A program made the position numbers and the translations under genes. From Elusimicrobiales bacterium (GTDB lineage: Bacteria; Elusimicrobiota; Elusimicrobia; Elusimicrobiales; Elusimicrobiaceae), in assembly GCA_030540535.1 (NCBI GenBank), contig JAUNWB010000086.1:1-6195 (forward strand): a stretch of 6,195 bases of DNA. The letters are read 5' to 3'. This document shows positions 1 to 5,452 of this stretch, one piece after another. The notes beneath the pieces are model-generated. The model was not told the origin of the DNA. It ran no database searches and saw only the letters and a list, made by a program, of their open reading frames with translations. Numbering within the stretch: position 1 is the stretch's first letter; every line of letters begins with the position of its first letter.

Positions 1-116
1 TCCTCGGGCAACTGGCAACGCAAATTTAGCGCAAATCTGAAAAATCAGCCGAAGCTATACAATGTTATTCTGTTTGCCGCAGGCCGCTTTTTCCTTTTCT
101 AATCAAAATAACCTTA

Positions 117-146
117 TTGCTTACAAAATAGTGTGTTTGGTATACT
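117..146 (+). promoter_or_regulatory. Promoter of the TetR-family gene
   Basis: A -35-like TTGCTT (117-122) is followed after 18 bases by TATACT (141-146). The -10 is preceded by TGG, which makes an extended TGn -10. Transcription would start near 152-154, giving a leader of only about 17 bases before the ATG at 170. The match to sigma-70 consensus is seen directly; promoter activity is inferred. Confidence 0.7.
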
Positions 147-150
147 GTAC

Positions 151-164
151 TTACCGGTAGGTAA
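151..164. promoter_or_regulatory. Probable TetR-family operator
   Basis: TTACC-GGTA-GGTAA is a perfect 5+5 inverted repeat with a 4-base centre, and its left half also contains the 8-base palindrome TACCGGTA. It begins five bases after the -10, covers the predicted transcription start and overlaps the only weak ribosome-binding sequence (TAGG, 158-161). TetR-family dimers commonly bind such palindromes at their own promoters. The likely ligand is therefore the product of the next gene, acting as an autorepressor. The repeat is seen; its function is inferred. Confidence 0.6.
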
Positions 165-169
165 ACCAT

Positions 170-841
170 ATGGCTAAAAATATTGAACCCGAAAAAACCG
201 ATAAGACCGAACGTGAAACGCGTATGCGCACCGCTATTAAAAAAGCGGCGTTTGCGCTGATGGCTGAAAAAGGGCTGGATAAAGTGTCCATGCGCGAAAT
301 TGCGGAAAAAGTGAACGTTACCAAACCCGTTTTATATTATTACTTCAAAAATAAAGAAGATCTGTGCCACAGTATTATTGCCGAACACGAAGAATCTTTT
401 TCCGCGTTGCTTTCTGAAACGGCGAAAGAAGCGTTAGGTCCGGAAGATATTATCCGCCGGAGCTTGCTCTCCCACTTGGATTTTTTTGCGCGCGATCCAA
501 TTCACTCCAAATTTGTGCTTCAGATGATTGCCTATACATTAGACGCAAAAAAATTAAATCCGCCCAAAGAGCATGAAAGTGCGCACAGCAAACTAACTGC
601 GGCTTTGCAGGCCGAAGAAAAAAAGGGTCTTTTGCCTAAAGGGTCGGCCAAAGACGTGTTGGCGTTGGTATCCGGCTTGGCTTCCAGTATGATGTTGGAA
701 GCGTATTTTGAACAGCATGTGTTGAAGCTGGTGAATAATGCCGGACCGCGCGTGCGCCGCTTGCACGGCAAAGAGGACGCCGAACGGCTTGCAAAAATTA
801 TTTTGCTGGGCGTAAAAGCATACTATAAAGACGCAAAATAA
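170..841 (+). CDS. TetR/AcrR-family transcriptional regulator
   Basis: This is a 223-residue one-component repressor of the TetR family. Residues about 20-66 form the N-terminal DNA-binding domain. The helix-turn-helix is clear around residues 39-65 (VSMREIAEKVNVTKPVLYYY, then FKNKEDL). The rest (about 70-223) is the variable helical ligand-binding and dimerisation domain, so the inducer cannot be read from sequence. A lysine- and glutamate-rich tail of about 20 residues precedes the first helix. The ATG at 170 is preceded by an extended -10 promoter and a palindrome that fits an autoregulatory operator. The gene is followed by its own terminator, so it is monocistronic. The nearest downstream genes are housekeeping (pheST), so any target other than itself probably lies to the left of the window or elsewhere. 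The family call is secure; the regulon is unknown. Confidence 0.93.
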   Translation: MAKNIEPEKTDKTERETRMRTAIKKAAFALMAEKGLDKVSMREIAEKVNVTKPVLYYYFKNKEDLCHSIIAEHEESFSALLSETAKEALGPEDIIRRSLLSHLDFFARDPIHSKFVLQMIAYTLDAKKLNPPKEHESAHSKLTAALQAEEKKGLLPKGSAKDVLALVSGLASSMMLEAYFEQHVLKLVNNAGPRVRRLHGKEDAERLAKIILLGVKAYYKDAK

Positions 842-867
842 CCACCGGCGGAAAATTTTACGGTAAC

Positions 868-907
868 ACGGAACGCATAAATCTTTGTTTGCGTTCCGTT
901 GTTTTTT
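868..907 (+). terminator. Intrinsic terminator after the TetR-family gene
   Basis: ACGGAACGCA (868-877) pairs perfectly with TGCGTTCCGT (890-899) across a 12-base loop, and six T residues follow at 902-907. It separates the regulator from the pheS operon. It also argues against any upstream start for pheS, since the in-frame TTG at 889 lies at the edge of this stem. Confidence 0.85.
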
Positions 908-938
908 GCAAACGCTCCTATACATCCGCCGAAAATAC

Positions 939-944
939 TATAAT
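939..944 (+). promoter_or_regulatory. -10 element for the pheST operon
   Basis: A perfect TATAAT lies seven bases upstream of the pheS ATG (952), in an AT-rich stretch just after the preceding terminator. No good -35 sits at 16-18 bases (916-921 reads TCCTAT), and no TGn extension is present. A start 7-8 bases after the -10 would fall on the A of the ATG, giving a leaderless transcript. A weaker alternative -10, TATACA at 919-924, would give a leader of about 20 bases, but still with no Shine-Dalgarno. Confidence 0.5.
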
Positions 945-951
945 AAAATAT

Positions 952-1992
952 ATGACTATCCAAGAATTTCAAACTTCCTGCGCCGCTATAGAGCAGGAAT
1001 ATAAAAATAAAATCGCGCAGGCGGATTCTCTGTCCGCCGTGGAAGAACTGCGCGTGGCCGCCCTCGGGCGCAAAGGTGCTTTGACCGAACTTTTAAAAGG
1101 CCTCAAAGATTTTTCTATCGAAGACAAAAAAACCGCCGGCCCGCTGGGCAACGCGCTTAAAGCGTCTTTGTCCGCCATGCTCGACGAAAAGACGGAATTT
1201 TTCGCCGCTAAACAAATTAACGACGAACTTAACAAAACCGAAATCGATTTAACGCTTCCCGGCTACCCCGTAGCCAAAGGCCACCGCCACCCGCTTTCCG
1301 TGGCGCAGGACCGCATGACGGATATTTTGTCCCGCCTGGGTTTTGAATGGGCCGAAGGTCCGTGGGTGGAAGACGAAAAACACAATTTTGATTTACTTAA
1401 CATTCCGCTCCACCACCCGGCGCGCGACGCGCAGGATACGTTTTTTGTGGACGGTAAAATGCCGCTCGTGCTTCGCACGCATACTTCTAACGTGCAGAGC
1501 CGGTATATGGAAAAACACAAACCGCCGCTGCGCATCATGGCCCCCGGCCGCGTGTTTAGAAACGACAGCCTGGACGCCACCCACAGCCCCGTGTTCCACC
1601 AAATCGAAGGCTTGTACGTGGATAAAAACGTCAGCTTGGCCGACCTCAAAAGCGATTTGACCGCGTTTATGAAAGGGCTCTTCGGCAACAAGGCCGAAAT
1701 CCGTTTCCGCCCGTCGTTCTTCCCGTTTACGGAACCCAGCGTGGAAGTGGACGTAAAATGCGTATTCTGCCAGGGCAAAGGCTGCAACGTCTGCAAAGGC
1801 AGCGGCTGGATTGAAATGCTCGGCGCGGGCGTGGTGCATCCCAACGTACTGCGCAACTGCGGTATCGACCCCGAAGAATACAGCGGCTACGCGTTCGGTA
1901 TGGGTGTGGAACGCTTGGCGATGATGATGCTTAACATCAAAGACATCCGCACATTCTACGAAAACGATTTGCGCGTGCTGAAACAGTTTTAA
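952..1992 (+). CDS. pheS: Phenylalanine--tRNA ligase alpha subunit
   Basis: This is the catalytic alpha subunit of cytoplasmic (alpha-beta)2 phenylalanyl-tRNA synthetase, which activates phenylalanine with ATP and charges tRNA-Phe (EC 6.1.1.20). The protein has 346 residues, normal for the family. An N-terminal tRNA-contacting coiled coil (about 1-90) contains LGRKGALTELLKGLK. The class II core follows with HNFDLLNIPLHHPARD, LRTHTSNVQSR, the motif 2 region APGRVFRND, FRPSFFPFTEPSVEVDV and the motif 3 region FGMGVERLAMM. Ala314 in YAFGMG matches the E. coli Ala294 position that sets substrate pocket size. Cys270, 273, 278 and 281 form a CxxC-x4-CxxC knuckle, known in many PheS proteins but absent from E. 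coli. I chose ATG 952 because it gives the usual N terminus (MTIQEFQ) and because the longer in-frame opening from TTG 889 begins inside a terminator. No Shine-Dalgarno is visible. pheT follows 11 bases downstream. Confidence 0.97.
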   Translation: MTIQEFQTSCAAIEQEYKNKIAQADSLSAVEELRVAALGRKGALTELLKGLKDFSIEDKKTAGPLGNALKASLSAMLDEKTEFFAAKQINDELNKTEIDLTLPGYPVAKGHRHPLSVAQDRMTDILSRLGFEWAEGPWVEDEKHNFDLLNIPLHHPARDAQDTFFVDGKMPLVLRTHTSNVQSRYMEKHKPPLRIMAPGRVFRNDSLDATHSPVFHQIEGLYVDKNVSLADLKSDLTAFMKGLFGNKAEIRFRPSFFPFTEPSVEVDVKCVFCQGKGCNVCKGSGWIEMLGAGVVHPNVLRNCGIDPEEYSGYAFGMGVERLAMMMLNIKDIRTFYENDLRVLKQF

Positions 1993-1995
1993 GGA
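1991..1995 (+). promoter_or_regulatory. Ribosome-binding site that sets the pheT start
   Basis: AAGGA overlaps the pheS TAA stop codon and lies eight bases before the ATG at 2004. The alternative in-frame TTG at 1998 would be only two bases away, too close to be used. This supports 2004 as the start and suggests that translation of pheS and pheT is coupled. Confidence 0.75.
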
Positions 1996-2003
1996 TTTTG
2001 CAA

Positions 2004-4388
2004 ATGAAGATACTTTACTCTTGGCTGAAAGATTTTATCGATTTGGATTTAACCCCCGAAGAACTCGTCAAAAAACTGACGGACCTCGGCATTGAAGTCG
2101 CTTCCGTGGAACCCACGGGTGCGGATTTCGAAGGCGTAAACGTGGCGCAGATTATCAAAATTGAGGACCATCCCAATTCCGACCATTTGCACCTTGTTAC
2201 GCTGGACCTGGGCGGCGGCAAAACGCAGCGCGTGGTGTGCGGCGCGCCGAACGTGGCCGTCGGCCAGAAAGTGCCGTTGGCCCGCGTAGGAGCGCGGCTA
2301 GGCAAAGAAGTTTTAAAACCGGCCGTTATCCGCGGGGTGGAATCGGAAGGGATGATTTGCTCGTCGGACGAATTGGGCCTCACGCAGACCCGCGCCCGCG
2401 GCATTATGGTGTTGGACGAAAACCTGGAACTCGGCACGGACGTTTCTTCGCTTTACGGCAAGCCGGATTCGCTGTTTGATTTGGAAATTACGTCCAACCG
2501 CCCGGATTTGTTGTCCCATTTGGGCGTGGCGCGCGAACTGGGTGCGTTGCTAAATAAACCCGTCAAACTGCCGGAAATCAAAGAGATTAAAGGCGAAGGC
2601 AAAGCGTTAGACGTGGAAATCAGAAACCCGCAGGGCTGCCCGCGCTATATGGGGCGGATTATCCGCGGCGTGAAAAACACCGACTCGCCCGAATGGATGA
2701 AAACCCGTTTGGCCGCGATGGGCCTCAACCCCAAAAACGCGCTTGTCGACGTAACCAACTACGTCATGTTTGAACTGGGCAACCCGCTGCACGCGTTTGA
2801 TTTGCGCGAAGTGGAAGGCGGAAAAGTGGTCGTACGCAACGCCGAAGAAGGCGAAAAATTTACGATTCTGGGCGGCCGCGAACTGGAACTGAACCCCAAC
2901 TGCCTGATGATTGCCGACGAAAAGAAACCCACCGCTCTCGCGGGGATTATGGGCGGCCTCGACAGCGGAATTAAAGACGATACGCAGGATATTTTTATCG
3001 AAGCCGCGTATTTCAATCCGCCGACGGTAAACAAAACGGTCAAAAAATTCGCCGTTTCGTCCGATTCTTCCCAGCGGTTTGAGCGCGGTACGGACATTGA
3101 AGGCGCGGCCCTCGCGATGCGCCGCGCGAGCGATTTGTTCACGCAGATTTGCGGCGGTACGGCTTCGGAAATTAACGACGTGTACCCCGAAAAATTCGAA
3201 AACCCGGCAGTGAAATTTACGCCCGCGGAGATTAACGCTATTTTGGGCGCGCAAATCCCGGAAGAAAGACTCAAAGAAATCTTCTCCCGCCTGGCCGCCG
3301 AATTTAACGCGGACGGCGAAAAATGGACCTTTAAAGCTCCGTCCCACCGCCGCGATTTAAACCACAAATGGGACCTGGCGGAAGAAGCCGCCCGCTTTGC
3401 CGGGTATGATATGATTCCCGTCAGCGCCACCAAAGCGAGCCTGGCGTTTGCCGAAAACCCGAAAGGAATCGACCTCGGCAAAAAATTCGCGCGCGAACTG
3501 ATCGGGTTCGGCTTCTGCGAATGCAAAAATATTGATTTCGTAGGCGAAAAAGAAATTAAAGCGTTCGGTTTCGATCCGAAGTTCTGCATTAAGGTCAAAA
3601 ACGCGCTCGCGCAGGGATGGGATTATCTGCGCCCGACGCTTCTGCCGTCTTTGCTTAAAAACGTAGAAAGCAACCTGCGCTTTGGCAATAACAATTTGGC
3701 GTTGTTCGAAACCACCAAAACGTTCCAGTCCATTAAGGGCTTCCCTGTGGAAGGGTATAGCGTCGCCGGCGTACTGACGGGCACGCTGGAGCAGGAAAAA
3801 TTCTTCGGTGCGAAAGAACGCCCCGTGGATTTTTATTTGCTTAAAGGTTTGGTCGGCGCGCTTTTGGCGGACGTGGACGGCGTGTCGCTCGTTCCGTCCA
3901 AAAACGTACCCGGTTACATGCACCCCAAAATTTGCATGGATATTGTGCTGGGTGGCAAAACGATTGGGCTTTTCGGCAAACTCCACCCGCTTACGCTAAA
4001 AGCGTTCGGTATTAAAACACAGGACGTGTGGGTGTTTGAATTTGCCACCAAGCTGATTGAAAAAGCGTATTCCGCGCAGGATTTTAAACCGGCCAAAGAT
4101 TTGCCGGTGTTCCCGCCGTCTTTGCGCGACTTGTCCGTCGTGGTGGATAAGTCCGTGACGTACGCGCAAATCGCGTCCGCCCTGGATAAAACGCCGCTTG
4201 ACGTCAGCCTTTCGTACAAATTGATTGATTTGTATCAGGGCGAACACTTGCCCGAAGGCAAAAAGAGCGTTACGTTTTCGCTCGCGTTCTCGCACCCCGA
4301 ACATACGCTGAAAGACAAAGAAATTGACGAAGCGTTTAACCGCATCGTCGAACAGCTGCGCACGCAGACGGGCGCGGAACTGAGATAA
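2004..4388 (+). CDS. pheT: Phenylalanine--tRNA ligase beta subunit
   Basis: This is the large beta subunit that completes the PheRS heterotetramer. It binds tRNA-Phe and edits mischarged tyrosine. The protein has 794 residues, the standard full length. From the N terminus: the first helical region (KILYSWLKDFIDLDL); an EMAP-II-like tRNA-binding OB domain at about 40-150 (HPNSDHLHLVTLDLGGG, VVCGAPNV); a B3/4 editing domain at about 210-385 (RYMGRIIRGVK, NALVDVTNYVMFELGNPLHAFD, ALAGIMGG); a B5 domain at about 400-470 (PSHRRDLNHKWDLAEEAARFAGY); the inactive synthetase-like core; and a C-terminal FDX-ACB anticodon-binding domain at about 700-793 (FPPSLRDLSVVVD, SYKLIDLYQG). No frame break or missing domain is seen. 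The start at ATG 2004 is fixed by AAGGA eight bases upstream. A coiled-coil gene starts one base after the stop, so all three genes form one operon. Confidence 0.97.
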   Translation: MKILYSWLKDFIDLDLTPEELVKKLTDLGIEVASVEPTGADFEGVNVAQIIKIEDHPNSDHLHLVTLDLGGGKTQRVVCGAPNVAVGQKVPLARVGARLGKEVLKPAVIRGVESEGMICSSDELGLTQTRARGIMVLDENLELGTDVSSLYGKPDSLFDLEITSNRPDLLSHLGVARELGALLNKPVKLPEIKEIKGEGKALDVEIRNPQGCPRYMGRIIRGVKNTDSPEWMKTRLAAMGLNPKNALVDVTNYVMFELGNPLHAFDLREVEGGKVVVRNAEEGEKFTILGGRELELNPNCLMIADEKKPTALAGIMGGLDSGIKDDTQDIFIEAAYFNPPTVNKTVKKFAVSSDSSQRFERGTDIEGAALAMRRASDLFTQICGGTASEINDVYPEKFENPAVKFTPAEINAILGAQIPEERLKEIFSRLAAEFNADGEKWTFKAPSHRRDLNHKWDLAEEAARFAGYDMIPVSATKASLAFAENPKGIDLGKKFARELIGFGFCECKNIDFVGEKEIKAFGFDPKFCIKVKNALAQGWDYLRPTLLPSLLKNVESNLRFGNNNLALFETTKTFQSIKGFPVEGYSVAGVLTGTLEQEKFFGAKERPVDFYLLKGLVGALLADVDGVSLVPSKNVPGYMHPKICMDIVLGGKTIGLFGKLHPLTLKAFGIKTQDVWVFEFATKLIEKAYSAQDFKPAKDLPVFPPSLRDLSVVVDKSVTYAQIASALDKTPLDVSLSYKLIDLYQGEHLPEGKKSVTFSLAFSHPEHTLKDKEIDEAFNRIVEQLRTQTGAELR

Positions 4389-4389
4389 T

Positions 4390-4650
4390 ATGCAAGAAAA
4401 ACTCAAACAGTTGGAACTGTTAATTTCCAAAATGGTTACCCGCCAGAAAGAACTCCAGGGCGAAAACGCCGCGCTGAAAGCACGCGTACGCGCGCTGGAA
4501 AACGGTGCGGAAAAATGGAGAGAAACGGAAGCCGAAGTCCGCGCGCTGAAAGAATGGAAAAAGAACGCGCAGACGGTGCTGAAACGCTTGGCGGGCAAGT
4601 TGGAAAAAGAAATCGCCAAAGCGCAAGAGGAAGAGAAAAAAATCGTCTGA
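4390..4650 (+). CDS. Short coiled-coil protein, ZapB/DUF904-like
   Basis: The 86-residue protein is almost entirely charged coiled coil with regular heptad hydrophobics (KLKQLELLISKMVTRQKEL, GENAALKARVRALENG, ALKEWKKNAQTVLKRLAGKL) and a Lys/Glu-rich tail. It has no signal peptide, membrane segment or cysteine. The first 38 residues fit the pattern of the ZapB/DUF904 cell-division family (leucine heptads, then a 'kEL..ENaaLkarv..LE' stretch). ZapB-type proteins stabilise the FtsZ ring together with ZapA. In several bacterial groups a zapA gene lies downstream of pheT, which fits this position. Coiled coils resemble each other, so the family call is tentative. The ATG lies one base after the pheT stop, implying translational coupling, and a strong terminator follows. 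No ZapA gene is present in the window. Confidence 0.8.
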   Translation: MQEKLKQLELLISKMVTRQKELQGENAALKARVRALENGAEKWRETEAEVRALKEWKKNAQTVLKRLAGKLEKEIAKAQEEEKKIV

Positions 4651-4677
4651 CGTTTGGGTTTTTGATGGAAGTTTTTT

Positions 4678-4713
4678 ACCGCCCCGGAGGTTTTTTCTTC
4701 GGGGCGGTTTTTT
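4678..4713 (+). terminator. Intrinsic terminator of the pheST operon
   Basis: ACCGCCCCG (4678-4686) pairs with CGGGGCGGT (4700-4708) around a 13-base loop, and a T run occupies 4708-4713. It lies 27 bases after the stop of the coiled-coil gene. The opposite strand lacks a T run after the stem, so it works for the plus strand only. Confidence 0.9.
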
Positions 4714-4734
4714 GGTTGTTTAGTCGGAGGGGGT

Positions 4735-4819
4735 AGGGCCAAAACAATGTGGCTCTATTAGTCAAAAGAGCGCGGGCAATCTCCGCGGCTTGGAAGGCCT
4801 TGACCCGTTTTTTTTTTTT
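4735..4819 (+). other. Structured segment ending in hairpin plus T12 before the pilin gene
   Basis: Several stems can form, and some exclude each other. Stem A is AGGGCCA (4735-4741) with TGGCTCT (4750-4756). Stem B is GCTCT (4752-4756) with AGAGC (4767-4771) and competes with A. Stem C is CGCGGG (4771-4776) with TCCGCG (4782-4787). Stem D is CGGGCAA (4773-4779) with TTGACCCG (4800-4807), with one bulged A. D competes with C and runs directly into twelve Ts (4808-4819), so it has terminator form. It could be a backup terminator for read-through from pheST, an attenuator, or the 3' end of a small RNA. No convincing promoter was found upstream of it. Confidence 0.4.
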
Positions 4820-4836
4820 GATAACATGGGGATAAT
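4800..4836 (+). promoter_or_regulatory. Probable promoter of the pilin gene with a poly-T spacer
   Basis: TTGACC (4800-4805) is a near-consensus -35. TAACAT (4822-4827) lies 16 bases downstream, and a better -10, GATAAT, lies at 4831-4836 but is 25 bases away from TTGACC. Between the -35 and either -10 is an uninterrupted run of twelve T residues (4808-4819). Transcription would begin near 4834 or 4843, leaving a 20-28 base leader that includes the Shine-Dalgarno. Which -10 is used cannot be decided by eye. Confidence 0.45.
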
Positions 4837-4844
4837 TCTGAGTA

Positions 4845-4853
4845 GAAGGGGGA
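4845..4853 (+). promoter_or_regulatory. Ribosome-binding site that sets the pilin start
   Basis: GAAGGGGGA ends eight bases before ATG 4862. The other in-frame candidates lack such a site: TTG 4790, ATG 4826 (just after the T run) and ATG 4889 (inside the palindrome). Confidence 0.7.
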
Positions 4854-4861
4854 TATATCTC

Positions 4862-5416
4862 ATGTATAAAAATGCCGTCATTCCGGCCATGGAGCCGGAA
4901 TCCAGGTCGTTTAATAGAAAAGGTTTTACTTTAATCGAATTATTGGTTGTCGTACTTATTATTGGTATTTTGTCGGCTGTGGCGCTGCCGCAGTACCAAA
5001 TGGCGGTGGGAAAAGCGAGAATTGCGCGTTTGCTGCCGCTTGTGCGCACGGTTAAAGAGGCGCAGGAAGCATATTATATGGCAAACGGGGACTATGCCAT
5101 CCATTTTGAGGATTTGGATATTTCCATTCCCACGCCCAACTCTATTACGGCAGGTTCTGGATCGTGGCGCGGGGACCGTGCCCATTATGGCCATTGGTCG
5201 ATAGATTTATTATCGCATGCCCAGCGTGTCTATGGAAGTACATCTTTTGCGAATAATTCTTTTAGCTATACTATGCTCTTGCACAATGGTTTGAGTGATT
5301 TTCCGTGCGAAAACTTGGCCATAGTGTCTGGTAATTTGGCGGAGAAACTGGCCCGTTCGATGGGCGGGGTAAAACAACAAACCTCTGGAAGTACCGTTTA
5401 TTATTGTCTTCCTTGA
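4862..5416 (+). CDS. Type IV pilin / type II pseudopilin-like prepilin
   Basis: This is a 184-residue prepilin with a class III signal. Its hydrophilic leader is about 21 residues long and ends in RKG. The mature N terminus FTLIELLVVVLIIGILSAVA has the conserved Glu five residues after the cleavage point (Glu26), and ALPQYQ follows the helix. Prepilin peptidase would cut after Gly21 and methylate Phe22. The helix continues through KARIARLLPLVRTVKEAQEAYY, the usual stalk of PilE/GspG-type proteins. The globular part is divergent. Cys149 and Cys182 near the C terminus could close a disulfide loop as in major pilins. The start at 4862 is chosen for its Shine-Dalgarno; it makes the leader unusually long, and residues 6-15 (VIPAMEPESR) come from a palindromic repeat. 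No assembly genes are nearby, so it is an orphan pilin whose role (fibre subunit, minor pilin or secretion pseudopilin) is open. It seems somewhat more AT-rich than pheT. Confidence 0.9.
   Translation: MYKNAVIPAMEPESRSFNRKGFTLIELLVVVLIIGILSAVALPQYQMAVGKARIARLLPLVRTVKEAQEAYYMANGDYAIHFEDLDISIPTPNSITAGSGSWRGDRAHYGHWSIDLLSHAQRVYGSTSFANNSFSYTMLLHNGLSDFPCENLAIVSGNLAEKLARSMGGVKQQTSGSTVYYCLP
4876..4906. repeat. Palindromic dispersed-repeat-like element inside the pilin leader
   Basis: ATTCCGGC (4880-4887) and GCCGGAAT (4894-4901) form a perfect 8-base inverted repeat around a 6-base centre (CATGGA). The flanks, CGTC on the left and CCAGG on the right, give the form 'GTCATTCC...GGAATCCAG'. That form is shared by a well-known class of small dispersed palindromes in many bacteria, including dRS3-like elements of Neisseria. 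It is read in frame as VIPAMEPESR in the prepilin leader. Only one copy is in the window, so its repetitive nature is inferred from resemblance. Confidence 0.6.
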
Positions 5417-5424
5417 TAAGGAAA

Positions 5425-5452
5425 GGCGGCTTTTGGCCGCCCAAGTATTTTT
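5425..5452. terminator. Shared terminator between the convergent pilin and thioesterase genes
   Basis: GGCGGC (5425-5430) pairs with GCCGCC (5436-5441) around TTTTG. On the plus strand a T-rich stretch follows at 5446-5452 (TATTTTT). On the minus strand the stem is followed by TTTCCTT. It fills almost the whole 34-base gap between the two convergent stop codons, so it probably serves both, more convincingly for the pilin gene. Confidence 0.7.

Noticed and set aside
53..90. Small hairpins near the left edge: AGC-TTCG-GCT on the minus strand (with GATTTTTC after it) and GCC-GCA-GGC before TTTTT on the plus strand
   Set aside because: Stems of only three base pairs are too weak to call as terminators.
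1..102. Plus-strand frame open from the left edge to TAA at 100-102 (ends ...GRFFLF)
   Set aside because: It has only 33 codons, shows no recognisable motif and is AT-rich. It could be the tail of an upstream gene, but intergenic DNA fits as well, so it is not called.
889..951. 63-base N-terminal extension of pheS from TTG 889
   Set aside because: The start lies at the edge of the upstream terminator stem, before the promoter, and the extra residues are absent from normal PheS proteins.
908..951. Phe leader peptide, attenuator or T-box before pheST
   Set aside because: There is no Phe-rich short frame, specifier structure or terminator between the promoter and the ATG; the space is too short.
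1998..2003. pheT start at TTG 1998
   Set aside because: It is only two bases from the Shine-Dalgarno; ATG 2004 has ideal spacing and gives the family-typical MKILYSWL start.
2607..3986. Long minus-strand open frames opposite pheT (about 210-280 codons)
   Set aside because: These are shadows of the pheT codon pattern. They show no recognisable domain and low-complexity Arg/Phe- or Ser-rich composition.
4791..4805. Possible sigma-54 promoter (TGGAAGGCCTTGACC) upstream of the pilin
   Set aside because: It lacks the GC of the -12 element at the required distance from the -24 GG.
4790..4861. Pilin start at TTG 4790 or ATG 4826
   Set aside because: The TTG start would read the T tract as four phenylalanines and has no ribosome site. 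ATG 4826 follows the T run without a Shine-Dalgarno. ATG 4862 has a strong one.
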